Assembly (NCBI RefSeq): GCF_014635885.1
Contig: NZ_BMDR01000001.1
Coordinates: 434,001 to 498,000, forward strand
DNA: 64,000 bases
Direction: 5' to 3'
Origin: Acinetobacter vivianii
Lineage (GTDB): Bacteria > Pseudomonadota > Gammaproteobacteria > Pseudomonadales > Moraxellaceae
Shown here piece after piece: positions 1 through 10,500 of the stretch (position 1 is the stretch's first letter; each line of letters begins with the position of its first letter). Under the pieces are notes generated by a model. That model did no database searches. It was given only the letters and a program-made list of their open reading frames with translations, and was not told the DNA's origin. Position numbers and translations under genes: made by a program.

Positions 1-992
1 GACTTTCTTTGGCGTTGAGCGACCCGAGGCAAAAGATGAGGTTTGCTACGGCCATCGGTATTGAAACTAAAACTATTTCGCACCAATAAACGCTGATCTG
101 GTGTTCTACGTAAGGTACTTCCAAATGGATCAGCAGGAATAATTCCCCAGGTTTTTTTGCCACCTAAAGCAGATTGCTCTTCTTCAGTGAGTACCCGAGT
201 CATGCTGGCATAAGTAAAAATTGGCAGTAATCGTCCTTTCAAGAAACCGAATTGGGAGGCAAAAGCATTGTTGGTAAGAATAAGCTTGTTTGCAATCAAG
301 GTGCCATTTGCCGATTGCAAGGTAATTTTTTTTGCATAATCGACCTGAGTAATTGCCGTATTTTCATATAGCGTGACATTCTGAGGCAAATTATCTGCTA
401 ATCCTTTCACAACAGCCGCGGGTTGAACCAATAAAGTGCCTGGTGTGTAGAGTGCTTTTTTATAAAAGTGTGTACCAAAATGTTCTGGAATATCCTGCTC
501 TTCAATAATTTCGCAATGCTGACCTAATTTTTCCAGTCCATTTTTATAGGCTTCTAAAACTGCCAAACCACGTTTTTCTACAGCAGCCTGATATTTACCA
601 GCAGCTTCGATCTGGCAATCAATTTTGTATTCTGCAACCAGTTTTTTTATAATGCCTTGTGCTGCCAAGTTTAACTTGAGATGTTTTTCTGCAATTTTAA
701 TATCACCGATATAGTCCGCAGCGCCAATATCATGCGGTAAATCAATCATAAAACCTGAATTACGTCCTGAAGCGCCATAACCGACTTCCTGTGCTTCAAC
801 CAGAACGATATGATCATTTGGAAAATTTAGGGCAAGTTGTCGGGCTGCTGATAATCCTGTGAAACCAGCGCCAACGATGACCCAGTCTGCTTCAACTTTT
901 CCTTTGAGTTGTGGTTTGACCAGTCTGGATGGGCTTAAATGAAACCAAGCGCATCCATTATCATCAGCAGGTGTCGAGCCGATATTTCTCAT
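1..992 (-). CDS. FAD-dependent oxidoreductase (DadA/PuuB type), partial
   Basis: The first 330 codons of a DAO-type flavoprotein are present; the C-terminus lies beyond the window edge. The N-terminal dinucleotide-binding fold carries VIVGAGFTGLSAAR at about residues 37-50, followed by GYGASGRNSGF, the usual FAD contact of this family. By eye it is closely related along its whole length to the oxidase at 16348-17673, including the start region (PADD then CAWFHLS). The ATG at 992 is preceded by TTTAGGA. Such enzymes oxidise secondary amines or D-amino acids to imines or aldehydes; the substrate cannot be read from the sequence. No frameshift is seen in the visible part. Confidence 0.85.
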   Translation of the reverse strand, partial: MRNIGSTPADDNGCAWFHLSPSRLVKPQLKGKVEADWVIVGAGFTGLSAARQLALNFPNDHIVLVEAQEVGYGASGRNSGFMIDLPHDIGAADYIGDIKIAEKHLKLNLAAQGIIKKLVAEYKIDCQIEAAGKYQAAVEKRGLAVLEAYKNGLEKLGQHCEIIEEQDIPEHFGTHFYKKALYTPGTLLVQPAAVVKGLADNLPQNVTLYENTAITQVDYAKKITLQSANGTLIANKLILTNNAFASQFGFLKGRLLPIFTYASMTRVLTEEEQSALGGKKTWGIIPADPFGSTLRRTPDQRLLVRNSFSFNTDGRSKPHLLPRVAQRQRK

Positions 993-1415
993 AAGAAATT
1001 CCTAAAATCCTTTTCTTATTATTTTTGTCCTCATTTCGATGTCTTGCATATAACAAAATGGGCGAATACTATGAAGAAATGGACATTTAAATAAAAAAAC
1101 CAAAAAATATAAAACAATCCTTTGTGTAAAATAAATATATTAATCAGTAGGTTGCTTTGCAAATTGTTTTCTTTGAAATTGGGCTTAGTTCTTTTTTTAC
1201 TTTCAATGCTGTTTGCGTTTTATGGGATAAATTGACCTTTTTTTTATATTTATAATTTTTTAACAATGTTTAGATAGCTTACCCCGAATCGTGATTTTAA
1301 ACCGAACCATAGGGTCATCTTCCAATTGTCGATCAATCAAGGGTGAGCATTTTTTAGCGATTTTCAGGCTCTAGCATGAGATTTATATCGTTATTTTCAT
1401 TACACGGAGTTGAAT
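993..1415. other. Intergenic region, 423 bp, with a possible coding remnant
   Basis: This AT-rich stretch separates the oxidase gene from the small antitoxin-like gene. No convincing intact gene is visible. On the minus strand, 1260-1370 is open for 36 codons after a TAG. It has protein-like composition (CSPLIDRQLEDDP, ending KLSKHC then stop) and faintly recalls small zinc-finger anti-sigma proteins, but it has no start codon. The promoter of the oxidase gene should lie near 1000-1100; nothing in it is clear enough to call. Confidence 0.4.
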
Positions 1416-1601
1416 ATGGACCGTTTTAATTATTCAAATGCGAGAGCACAGTTATCCATGCTGATGGATATAGCAGCCGGAGGACAAGCTGTAGAAATTA
1501 CGCGTCGGGGAAGAGAGCCCGCAGTAATTATCAGTAAGGCCGCTTATGAGGCTTATAAAAAGGCCCAGTTTGAAGCAAACTGTGCCAAAGAATATAAATA
1601 G
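1416..1601 (+). CDS. Phd/YefM-type antitoxin, orphan
   Basis: This 61-residue protein has the Phd/YefM antitoxin fold signature: a short N-terminal DNA-binding part with SNARAQLSMLMD, then the strand EITRRGREPAVIISKAAYEAY. In this family the N-terminus binds the promoter and the C-terminus wraps the toxin. A TTG six bases upstream is in frame, but the ATG at 1416 sits six bases after GGAG and is preferred. The tail after AAYEAY is only about 14 residues. No toxin gene (RelE, Doc or YoeB type) lies on either side: a terminator follows directly and the next gene is a transporter. It is either a solo regulator or the remains of a toxin-antitoxin pair. Confidence 0.75.
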   Translation: MDRFNYSNARAQLSMLMDIAAGGQAVEITRRGREPAVIISKAAYEAYKKAQFEANCAKEYK

Positions 1602-1614
1602 AAAAGTGTTTACG

Positions 1615-1650
1615 AGTCATCATAATATTTTAGTTTTTATGATGACTTTT
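1615..1650 (+). terminator. Rho-independent terminator
   Basis: A perfect 11-bp stem (AGTCATCATAA paired with TTATGATGACT) and an 11-base loop are followed by a T-rich tract. It lies 13 bp after the antitoxin stop codon, so that gene forms a one-gene transcript. Confidence 0.8.
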
Positions 1651-1795
1651 ATTTATATTTCATCAGTAAAAAAGAATATTATATATTTGGTCCTAAGTGA
1701 TATATCGCTTTATTTCTAGCTGTTTTATCTTGCTTTATATTTCAATCAATTCTTCTCTTCATTGATTTTTTACAATGAGTTCATGATGCATACTT

Positions 1796-2713
1796 ATGCC
1801 TAAAAATATAGCGACCTTAATTGGTCTGAGTGCCATAGTGATGTGGGCTTCCATGGTCGGTCTGATCAAGCAAGTGAGTACAGGTATCACGCCTGCTTTA
1901 GGCATAACCATGATTTTTAGCTGTAGTGCTGTGCTTGTTTTTACAATTTTCAGATTTCCTGATTTTAAAAAGATTTCTAAAAAATATTTGGTACTTTCTA
2001 GCTTGCTGTTTGTGGCTTGTGAACTTTGTTTTTCTTTTGCTATTGCTTTAACCAAGACCAGCCAGCAAGCCATCGAAGTCAGTATTATTAATTATTTATG
2101 GCCGAGTCTGACCATTTTTGCTTTTGTTATTTTTAAAGAATTAAAGTTTAATCTATTTATAATTGTGGGTTTAGTTTTCTCTGTCAGTGGAATTATTTTC
2201 ATTCAAGCTGGGAATGATGGTTTTAGCTTTCAAAGTATTGCTGCAAATTTTGATTCAAATCCAGTCAGTTATATTCTGGCATTTTTTTCAGCCATCACTT
2301 GGACGACATATTGTGTAGTGACCAAGAAAATGAGTAATGGACATAATCCGATTTCTGTCTTTTTTATTATTCTTGCGATCACTTTATGGTTAAAACTGCT
2401 ATTCAGCCATGAACCACTGGTTTTCCCTACCGAACCGATGATTTTTCTGTATATTCTGCTAGCAGGAAGTGCTGTCGGCCTCGGTTATGCGGCGTGGAAC
2501 GTGGGCATCATTCATGGCAATATACCCATACTGGTGATTGCTTCATATTTTACGCCTGTCATTTCTTCTGTAATTGCAATGTTTGTGCTTCAAACCCATC
2601 TTTCCACGATATTCTGGCAAGGCACTGCGATGGTTACTTTAGGCTCCTTTATTTGCTGGCTATCAACCAACTGGCAAAGTATCCGATCACGTTTCAACAA
2701 ATTAAGTTTTTAA
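1796..2713 (+). CDS. YddG-like DMT (EamA) transporter, copy 1
   Basis: A 305-residue inner-membrane protein with about ten hydrophobic segments arranged as two EamA repeats. Its opening (NIATLIGLSAIVMWASMVGLIK) and motifs such as QQAIEVSIINYLWPSLT and GYAAWNVGIIHGN match E. coli YddG, an exporter of aromatic and other amino acids. It is much closer to the copy at 4110-5036 than to the third copy at 6600-7484, so these two look like a local duplication separated by the AraC-type regulator gene. The ATG at 1796 aligns with the start of the other copies. The exported substrate here is inferred only from the family. Confidence 0.85.
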   Translation: MPKNIATLIGLSAIVMWASMVGLIKQVSTGITPALGITMIFSCSAVLVFTIFRFPDFKKISKKYLVLSSLLFVACELCFSFAIALTKTSQQAIEVSIINYLWPSLTIFAFVIFKELKFNLFIIVGLVFSVSGIIFIQAGNDGFSFQSIAANFDSNPVSYILAFFSAITWTTYCVVTKKMSNGHNPISVFFIILAITLWLKLLFSHEPLVFPTEPMIFLYILLAGSAVGLGYAAWNVGIIHGNIPILVIASYFTPVISSVIAMFVLQTHLSTIFWQGTAMVTLGSFICWLSTNWQSIRSRFNKLSF

Positions 2714-2872
2714 TCCATCCTTATAAAATTCTGCAGGGCAATATTGACCCAATTTTACAGAAAAATAGTCTCTACACCTGTTAAAATGAGGCTGATACAG
2801 GAATGTTAATTCAATAAAATAAGTAATCATTTTGATTTAACACTGCTCTTCGGGATAGTGACGGTGAAGAAT

Positions 2873-3928
2873 ATGAAGCATTTATCATCTAATGCTTATG
2901 ATGAGGTTTCCCCTACGCAAGAAAGCCTTGCAAAAATAAAACCAGATCTACGGGTGGGTTTTATTCTCATGGATAAATTCACCTTGGCACCTGTCTCTGG
3001 TTTTGTTGAGGCGCTTAGATTTGCAGCAGATCAATCTTTTAGAAGTTTACAGATTTATTGTAAATGGGACTGGATGACCTATAACAATCAACCTGTGAAT
3101 GCCAGTTGTGGGTTATCTGTGAATCCCACCAAAGACATGGACTTAAAACAACTCAAGCACAATTATGACTATATCGTTATTGCAGGTGGTCTATTAAGCG
3201 AAACCCGTGAACCGCCCGAATATCTATTAGATACTTTGCAGCAACTTCATAGCGCCAAGATCCCGATTATTGCATTATGTTCTGGCTGTTTCGTATTGGG
3301 TAACGCTGGATTACTTGATGGACGTAAATGCGCGATCCACTTCACTACGCGAGATGAGTTTGTCACACGTTTTCCAAAAGCCATCACGCTGATAGAACAG
3401 AATTATATTGAAGACCAAGGGATTTTTACCTGTCCAGGTGGTACCGCTATCGATTTGGCGGCTGACCTAATTCGGTTGCATTGTGGCGAGATTCGCGCAC
3501 AAAAAACGCTTGATTATTTGCTGATCAATGGCAAAAAACCGTCCACTACTGAAAAACAAACGACGACCTTAGATAATCCTGCAACCTATGAAAATCATAT
3601 GGTTGCGAAAGCGATTGCCTTTATGAGCGAAAACCTCAGCGCCCATGTCACGCTAAAAGAAGTCGCTGAACATGTGAATACCAGCCCACGACAATTACAT
3701 CGGGCTTTTATCGCCAATACCAATGAACCACCAGCAAATTACTGGCGTCGTTTAAGACTGGAACATGCGCGTAAATTACTGGCCAACACCAGTGCCTACA
3801 TCACCAATATTGCGATTGAATGTGGCTTTTCTGACGGTTCGCATTTCATTCTCTGGTTTAAAAAACAATATGGTGAAACGCCATTTGCTTATCGAAAACG
3901 GCGTCATGGGGTAGAAAAACTGAAATAA
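2873..3928 (+). CDS. GlxA-family AraC-type transcriptional regulator
   Basis: A two-domain regulator. Residues about 25-190 are a DJ-1/PfpI-like domain with the elbow IALCSGCFVLGNAGLLDG; about 245-345 are an AraC helix-turn-helix pair ending SDGSHFILWFKKQYGETPFAYRKR. Relatives (GbdR, CdhR, ArgR and GlxA types) respond to quaternary amines or amino acids and activate catabolic genes. The DJ-1 part acts as a ligand sensor, not an enzyme, in characterised members. Two in-frame GTG codons lie upstream (2858, 2864); the ATG at 2873 is chosen although its ribosome site is weak. Lying between two YddG-like genes, it probably controls transport and catabolism in this block. Confidence 0.85.
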   Translation: MKHLSSNAYDEVSPTQESLAKIKPDLRVGFILMDKFTLAPVSGFVEALRFAADQSFRSLQIYCKWDWMTYNNQPVNASCGLSVNPTKDMDLKQLKHNYDYIVIAGGLLSETREPPEYLLDTLQQLHSAKIPIIALCSGCFVLGNAGLLDGRKCAIHFTTRDEFVTRFPKAITLIEQNYIEDQGIFTCPGGTAIDLAADLIRLHCGEIRAQKTLDYLLINGKKPSTTEKQTTTLDNPATYENHMVAKAIAFMSENLSAHVTLKEVAEHVNTSPRQLHRAFIANTNEPPANYWRRLRLEHARKLLANTSAYITNIAIECGFSDGSHFILWFKKQYGETPFAYRKRRHGVEKLK

Positions 3929-4109
3929 GCGTTACGATCGATTAAAATTGTTTCAGGTATTTTGCTTTGTGCAAGAAAAGCTGCATTTCAATATTTTCTA
4001 TATATCGTCCTAATTGTCCTATTCGAGTTTTCAGGATTCTTTTATTCTGTACGGCTGATTACGTTTTCTCTCTCCTTCTCCCGCAATTTTTCTTATATTG
4101 AATGTTTTT

Positions 4110-5036
4110 ATGTCTAAAAATCTCGCAACACTCATCGGCTTAAGCGCGATTATCATGTGGGCATCCATGGTCGGTCTGGTTAAGTATATGAGTGCCGCTA
4201 TTGGGCCTGCCATGGGCATCACATTAATCTATACCTTTAGTACGCTGATTGTATTGGCAATTTTCAGATTTCCAAATTTAAAACTGATTTCTAAAAAATA
4301 TTTGGTTCTCGCGACCACGCTTTTCATCGTATATGAACTTTGTTTTTCCTTTGCAATTGCCTATTCCAAAACTTCACAGCAAGCCATTGAAGTCAGTATT
4401 GTGAATTATTTATGGCCGAGTCTAACAATTGTGGCTTTTGTGATCTTCAAAGAGTTAAAGTTTAATTTGCTGATTTTACTTGGCTTATTGATCTCCATTA
4501 GTGGGATTATTTATATTCAGGCGGGTAATGATTCGTTCAGTGTTCAAAGTGTAATGAACAATTTAAAAGATAATCCGCTGAGTTATCTTTTAGCACTTTC
4601 AGGTGCGATTATCTGGGCTTTTTATTGTGTTGTTACCAGAAAAATGAGTAAGGGACAGAATCCGATCTCGATTTTCTTTATTGGTGTAGCACTCACACTA
4701 TGGTTAAAACTAGGACTGACGGATCAATTGGTCATGCCTGCTTTAAACCTGAGTTTGTCACTCTATTTATTGTTGGCCGCTGCTGCTGTTGGATTGGGCT
4801 ATGCAGCCTGGAATATCGGGATTATTCACGGCAATATCACAATTCTTGTGGTTGCATCATATTTTACCCCAATTATTTCCTCTGTTTTAGCCATGTTTGT
4901 ACTCGATACTGAATTGCCTGTGGCGTTCTGGCAAGGGACCATGCTGGTCACACTTGGTTCGTTTATTTGCTGGCTCTCCAGTAACTGGGTCGCCATTAAA
5001 CCCTTCTTTAAAAAAGCATTTCCAATACTGAAATAA
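4110..5036 (+). CDS. YddG-like DMT (EamA) transporter, copy 2
   Basis: A 308-residue membrane protein with two EamA repeats and about ten membrane segments, very similar to the product of 1796-2713 (shared SKNLATLIGLSAIIMWASMV, QQAIEVSIVNYLWPSLT, GYAAWNIGIIHGN). The start at 4110 matches the paralogue's start; an in-frame TTG at 4098 is less likely. It ends just before a strong bidirectional terminator shared with the convergent MFS gene. It is probably an amino-acid or metabolite exporter. Keeping two close copies may reflect dosage or diverged specificity. Confidence 0.85.
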   Translation: MSKNLATLIGLSAIIMWASMVGLVKYMSAAIGPAMGITLIYTFSTLIVLAIFRFPNLKLISKKYLVLATTLFIVYELCFSFAIAYSKTSQQAIEVSIVNYLWPSLTIVAFVIFKELKFNLLILLGLLISISGIIYIQAGNDSFSVQSVMNNLKDNPLSYLLALSGAIIWAFYCVVTRKMSKGQNPISIFFIGVALTLWLKLGLTDQLVMPALNLSLSLYLLLAAAAVGLGYAAWNIGIIHGNITILVVASYFTPIISSVLAMFVLDTELPVAFWQGTMLVTLGSFICWLSSNWVAIKPFFKKAFPILK

Positions 5037-5050
5037 GTATATTGATGAGG

Positions 5051-5090
5051 GAAACAGGATATAACTCATCACTTATATCCTGTTTCGTTT
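5051..5090. terminator. Bidirectional terminator between convergent genes
   Basis: A perfect 14-bp inverted repeat, GAAACAGGATATAA (5051-5064) and TTATATCCTGTTTC (5073-5086), with an 8-base loop, lies between the ends of the YddG-like gene and the MFS gene. Confidence 0.8.
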
Positions 5091-5107
5091 GGAATGTTCT
5101 AATGTGT

Positions 5108-6436
5108 TTAATTCAACGCAGCCGCTTCAGAGAGATCTTTCGATTTGGTCTCAGGTGCCCAAGCGATTGATACAATAAGTCCTACCAGTGTGACGCCTGC
5201 TGCAACATACATGGTATTGCCAATCCCAATGGTTTCAAGCGACATTGGGACCAGAAATGTGCCAATCGCCGCACCGATACGTGTTGCCGAGACTGCCCAA
5301 CCCATAGCATAAGGACGTAACTCTGTCGGGAAAATTTCGTTGGGATAAACCAGCTCCAGTACCTGCGCGCCGCCAATAAATAACGCATAAGCACCAAAGA
5401 AAACCAATACCACCATTTCCGAAGAATCAGAAAATGCACCGAGAAAAAGTAAGGCCAGCCCTGACCAAAGAAAGCTATGGATCAGCATTTTACGACGACC
5501 CAAGACGTCAATCAGTTTGGTGCCAATAATACAGCCAATCACAAATAATAAAGTAATTGCCACTGAACCATAAGCTGCCCAATCCCCTTGCAGTTTTAAT
5601 GCCGCCAGTACTTTTGGTGCGAAAGCATATACGGCAAACACAGGAATGATTGCACATGTCCAGAAGATAATCACAAACATCAAGCGTTTCCCATAGCCCA
5701 TACGCAGCATATCTCCCAGTGAAAGTTTTGCTGTTGTTGGCTCTTTCGGTAAATTGGCTAGAGAAAAATTTTGACCATAGACTTTTTTAATCACGCTCTC
5801 AGCATCATGGGAACGATTTTTGGTAATTAACCAGCGTGCTGACTCAACTGTGCCCATTCGCGAAATTAGCAACAATCCACCAATAATCACGGAACTCGAC
5901 AATGCCCAGCGCCAACCTTCTTCACCCATAACATGCACAATGATGTCACCGAAAATATACGCCATCGCTGCACCCGCAAACCATAAAATGGTAAAGCCAG
6001 CCAGACGCGAACCACGGTATTTTTTAGGTACAAACTCAACAAACAAACTGGTTGCAGCTGAATAGTCGATTGCGATGGCAATCCCGATCAAAAATCGCAA
6101 CACAAAAATCATGACGGGTGAATCTGTCCAGAATTGCAGCACGGAACAGATGAGAAAAATGACGGGCGCTACAAAGATAATTTTGCGGCGACCAAATTTA
6201 TCGGTAAGCCAGCCACTAAATAAACCGCCAGCAAAGATTCCGATCAGGGCGGAGGTTGCAATCATTCCCTGCCAAAAATTCGTTAATTGCAGGTTGGCTG
6301 TCATCTGTACCAGCGCAATACCAATGATACTAAGTATATAGCCGTCCATTAATGAAGCGCCGCCAACCGAAACCGTTAGACGCTGATGAAATGCGTTTAG
6401 AGGCACATCCTCGACTGAAATATTAGAATTATTCAT
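5108..6436 (-). CDS. MFS transporter (sugar-porter-like), copy A
   Basis: A 442-residue, 12-segment major facilitator. Sequence hallmarks are GWLTDKFGRRKI between segments 2 and 3, the matching DVLGRRKM in the second half, and PNEIFPTELRPYAMG near the end, as in the sugar/organic-acid porter branch. It is a clear paralogue of the porter at 14833-16161, sharing SIEDVPLN-type openings, the FWQGMIA(T/A)SALIGIF stretch and MSL(E/D)(T/S)IGIGNTMYVAA. The ATG at 6436 has GGAAG upstream. It is last in a long minus-strand run after pyc and the third YddG gene. The solute is unknown; uptake of the compound degraded by the neighbouring oxidase pathway is a reasonable inference. Confidence 0.85.
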   Translation of the reverse strand: MNNSNISVEDVPLNAFHQRLTVSVGGASLMDGYILSIIGIALVQMTANLQLTNFWQGMIATSALIGIFAGGLFSGWLTDKFGRRKIIFVAPVIFLICSVLQFWTDSPVMIFVLRFLIGIAIAIDYSAATSLFVEFVPKKYRGSRLAGFTILWFAGAAMAYIFGDIIVHVMGEEGWRWALSSSVIIGGLLLISRMGTVESARWLITKNRSHDAESVIKKVYGQNFSLANLPKEPTTAKLSLGDMLRMGYGKRLMFVIIFWTCAIIPVFAVYAFAPKVLAALKLQGDWAAYGSVAITLLFVIGCIIGTKLIDVLGRRKMLIHSFLWSGLALLFLGAFSDSSEMVVLVFFGAYALFIGGAQVLELVYPNEIFPTELRPYAMGWAVSATRIGAAIGTFLVPMSLETIGIGNTMYVAAGVTLVGLIVSIAWAPETKSKDLSEAAALN

Positions 6437-6465
6437 ATGTTACTTCCTTAGTTACAAGCAAGCCG

Positions 6466-6528
6466 AACCCACTAAACAGTTGAAATAGAAGTTATTTCAA
6501 AGTTTATATTTCTGCCATTGAGTGGGTT
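6466..6528. repeat. Nested inverted repeats in the MFS copy A leader
   Basis: An outer pair AACCCACT (6466-6473) and AGTGGGTT (6521-6528) encloses an inner hairpin TTGAAATA-loop-TATTTCAA (6480-6500). It lies between the third YddG gene and the MFS start, so it may terminate, process or regulate the transcript. The CCCACT/AGTGGG pair recurs in the leader of the paralogous MFS gene (16180-16194). Confidence 0.45.
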
Positions 6529-6599
6529 GAGGCCCTTTCCTTTTAAGTATTAAGTTGTTATATGTCCTTGATTTGTGACCTCATTAAAATCAAGCGTGA

Positions 6600-7484
6600 T
6601 TATTTCTGGCGCGTGGCAATCCAGCATAAAATTGAACCAATGCATACCATAGCGGCACCTTGCCAGAAAGAAATTGAAAGTGGTGTATGGAGAACGATTG
6701 CTGCGAGTGCAGCCGAAAATACGGGAATAAAGTAAGATGCGCCCGCCAGTACGGTGACATTGCCATGCAAGATGCCGACATTCCATGCCGCATAGCCAAA
6801 GCCCATTGCGGCTGCCGCAAGCGCAAGGTAAATCAGCGCATGCATATCAAAATGCATTGGTTCGGCACCCATAGACAGGTACTTGATCCATAACACCACC
6901 GCCGTGAGCATAAAAAACAGGGTGACACCGTTCTTACCATTGGCAATTCTGGCTGTCACGGTGCAATAAGCAGCCCAGATCAGTGCACCGATAAAGGCCA
7001 GCCCATAGCTCAAAGGATTATCTTGAATATTTGCCCCCATGCTGGCGAGATCAAGCCCTTGATCACCCCCAAGCACCCAGCAAATTCCAACAATGGCAAG
7101 AACAAAACCAGGGATAATCAGTAAATTTGATTTTTGATGATTAAACAGAATGGCGCAGACCATTGTCAGTGCTGGCCATAAATAGTTGACCATACCGACT
7201 TCAATGGCTTGTCGGTTGGTATTGGCATAACCAATCGACAAGGCCAGACAAAGCTCATAGGAAACGAAAAGCAAGCTGCCCCAAATCAGATACTTGCGCG
7301 GAAATTCACGCAGCTTGGGAAATCCAATGCTAAATAATAGGAACATCGAAGCAACGCTGTATATCATGGCAGCTCCGCCAGTTGCTCCCAGACTTTCACT
7401 GACACTACGAATCAGCCCGACAATCGAACTCCATAGCAGGACAGCGATGAGTCCTATTAAAGTTGCATTTCTTTTGCTTATCAT
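6600..7484 (-). CDS. yddG: Aromatic amino acid exporter YddG, copy 3
   Basis: A 294-residue DMT transporter and the closest of the three to E. coli YddG: ATLIGLIAVLLWSSIVGLIR, FVSYELCLALSIGYANTNRQ, AIEVGMVNYLWPALT, GICWVLGGDQG and YAAWNVGILHGNVTV all have near-identical counterparts there. It has ten membrane segments in two EamA repeats. ATGs at 7487 and 7484 and a GTG at 7496 compete; 7484 gives MISKRNATLIG, which matches YddG, but none has a strong ribosome site. It lies 35 bp downstream of pyc on the same strand, so the two are probably co-transcribed. Confidence 0.88.
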   Translation of the reverse strand: MISKRNATLIGLIAVLLWSSIVGLIRSVSESLGATGGAAMIYSVASMFLLFSIGFPKLREFPRKYLIWGSLLFVSYELCLALSIGYANTNRQAIEVGMVNYLWPALTMVCAILFNHQKSNLLIIPGFVLAIVGICWVLGGDQGLDLASMGANIQDNPLSYGLAFIGALIWAAYCTVTARIANGKNGVTLFFMLTAVVLWIKYLSMGAEPMHFDMHALIYLALAAAAMGFGYAAWNVGILHGNVTVLAGASYFIPVFSAALAAIVLHTPLSISFWQGAAMVCIGSILCWIATRQK

Positions 7485-7519
7485 CATCTTGATCACTTAT
7501 CAAATTTACGATTACTGAA

Positions 7520-10500
7520 TTATTGAAGAACCAGAACCAGATCTTTATTCTTCACTTGCATACCGGGACTAACTAAAATTTCCTGTATCACACAATCTGA
7601 ATCTGCCTTGATCGCCAGCTCCATTTTCATGGCTTCAATGGTAAATAAGGTTTCACCTTTTAACACGGACTGCCCTGTTTTTACAGGTATTGTACTGATC
7701 ATACCCGGCATGGAAGCACCCAAATGTGCAGGATTCATCGGATCAGCTTGTGGACGTTGTTGCGCTGCCTGAGTACCTTGCTGCTGAATCTGGATCAGAC
7801 GTAATTGCCCATTCAGTTCAATAAATAAATCGACCCAGCCATCACGTGCTTCCGAACGTGCCAATAGTTTAATTTCGAGCGTCTTGCCTGCTTCAAGCTC
7901 AACCGAAATCGTTTCCTGCTCTTTTAGGCCATAGAAAAAAGCGGAGGATGGAAGAGTAGAAACTGTGCCAAACTTAAGCTTATGCTGCATAAACTCATTA
8001 AAAACTTTTGGATACATCAGATAAGATGCCAAGGCCTGATCATCAATTAAATCGCCAAAAATATTGCGTAAGTCCTGTTTTTGCTGGGCCAAATCAACAG
8101 CAGGCATGATTGCACCAGGACGATCGTGCAGTGGCGCCGTTCCTTTCAGTACCTTCTGCTGCAAGGCGACTGGAAAACCATGTGCAGGTGTTCCCAGTTC
8201 CCCTTTAAACAAGGACACCACCGATTCTGGGAAATCAATGTCTAAGGCGGGATTGCTAATATCCTCTGCTGTGAGGTGATTGGATACCATAAACAAAGCC
8301 ATATCGCCTACCACTTTGGAGGTTGGGGTAACTTTGACGATATCTCCAAACAGTAAATTCACTTGCGCATAAGCATCCGACACCTCAGACCAGCGATGCT
8401 CAAGCCCTAAAGAACGTGCCTGTTCGCGTAGATTGGTATATTGTCCACCTGGCATTTCATGGTGATAAACATCTGCGGTACCTGCTCGCATATCTGCTTC
8501 AAAGGGCGCATAAATTCGGCGTACATCTTCCCAGTAGGTCGAGATTTGCTGTAGATTTTGCGGGTTAAGACCTGAATCGCGTTCGGTATGTTTTAAAGCA
8601 GCGACAATGGAGCCCATGCTTGGCTGTGAGGTTAAACCACTCATTGCATCCATAGCGGTATCCACCACATCTACTCCTGCATCAATTGCAGCCAAGATAC
8701 TGGCTGCCGCAATGCCACTGGTATCATGGGTGTGGAAATGAACAGGTAATCCCGTTTCCTCTTTCAATGCCCGAATCAGTTCACGCGCCGCATTGGGTTT
8801 ACAGATTCCTACCATATCTTTGATTGCAAGAATATTGGCACCTGCTTTTTCAAGCTGTTTTGCCATCTCTACATAATATTTCAGGTTATAGCGACGACTG
8901 TTATCATGAATATCGCTGGTATAACAAATTGCAGTTTCACATAACATGCCCGATTCGCGTACGGCATCAATCGCCACCCGCATATTATCCACGGCATTCA
9001 ACGAGTCAAAAACACGGAACAGGTCGATGCCACCTTTGGCAGCCTGAGCAATAAAATGCTGAACTACATTGTCTGCATAGTTGGTATAGCCCACCGCATT
9101 GGAAGAACGGAGTAACATTTGAAAGAGAATATTTGGAATGGCTTCGCGCAACCTGGCTAAACGTTCCCACGGGTCTTCTTTTAGAAAACGCATTGCAACA
9201 TCAAAGGTCGCACCACCCCAGCATTCCAGTGAAAATAGCTCATTTGCCATCTGTGAATAATAAGGCGCAACTGCCAACATATCCGCACTTCGCATGCGGG
9301 TTGCAAATAAAGACTGGTGCGCATCGCGCATGGTGGTATCAGTGATCAATGCCTGTTTCTGATCAAGCATCCATTGAGAAAAACCTTCTGCCCCCAATAG
9401 TTTGAACTGATCTCGCGTTCCCGTTGGTGCTGGTGATGCCAGTTTAAAATCTGGAGTATTAACCATCAGTGGAAAAGCTGTTGGTAATTGACGCCCTTGC
9501 ATCTCGGGATTGCCATTCACCGTAATATTGCCTAAAAATTCAAGCAGTCGGGTTGCCCGATCCTGTTTTGGTACTAACTCAAAAAGCTCAGGTGTTGTGT
9601 CAATAAAACGCGTCGTACATTGTCCTGAGGTAAAGAGTGGATGGGTAATCACATTCTCAAGAAAGGCCAGATTGTTGGACACGCCACGAATACGGAATTC
9701 TTTTAAGGCACGTACCATGCGGTTATTGGCTTCATCGGAACTCATGCCTCTGACTGTAACTTTGGCAAGTAAGGAGTCGTAATAAGGTGTCACAACCGCG
9801 CCAGTATACGCCGTCCCGCTATCCACCCGAACCCCAAAACCTGTCGCACTACGGAATGCTGTTAAGCGTCCATAATCTGGCATAAAGCCATTTTTAGGGT
9901 CTTCGGTGGTCAATCGGCACTGTAACGCATGTCCCAATAGCTTAATTTGCTCTTGTTGCGGGACATAGCTTTGTTCACTGCCAATGCAAATCCCTTCGGT
10001 AATCTGGATTTGTGCTTTAACAATATCAATGCCTGTCACTTCTTCCGTAACCGTATGTTCAACCTGAATGCGAGGATTGACCTCAATAAAATAGAACGCT
10101 TCTGTATCGGCATCCATCAGGAACTCGACTGTGCCTGCATGGGTATAACCAACTGCACGCGCCAGTCTCAGCGCAGCTTCGCATAATTTATGTCGTTGTA
10201 GGTCATTTAAGTACGGTGCCGGAGCACGTTCGACCACTTTCTGATTGCGGCGCTGAACGGTACAATCACGCTCAAATAAATGTACGATATTGCCCTGTCG
10301 ATCTCCCATAATCTGAACTTCAACGTGGCGAGCGCGTCTCACCAGTTTTTCCAGATAGACTTCATCATTTCCAAAAGCAGCCTTGGCTTCACGGCGAGCT
10401 ACTTCAATGGCATCCTGAAGTTCATTTTCATGTTCGACCACACGCATACCACGGCCACCACCACCCCAGCTGGCTTTTAGCATCAGTGGGTATCCAACTT

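Noticed and set aside
1260..1370. Minus-strand open stretch ending KLSKHC, faintly like a zinc-finger anti-sigma protein
   Set aside because: It has no start codon, a TAG directly in front and only 36 codons. It is at most a decayed fragment, so it is mentioned only in the intergenic entry.
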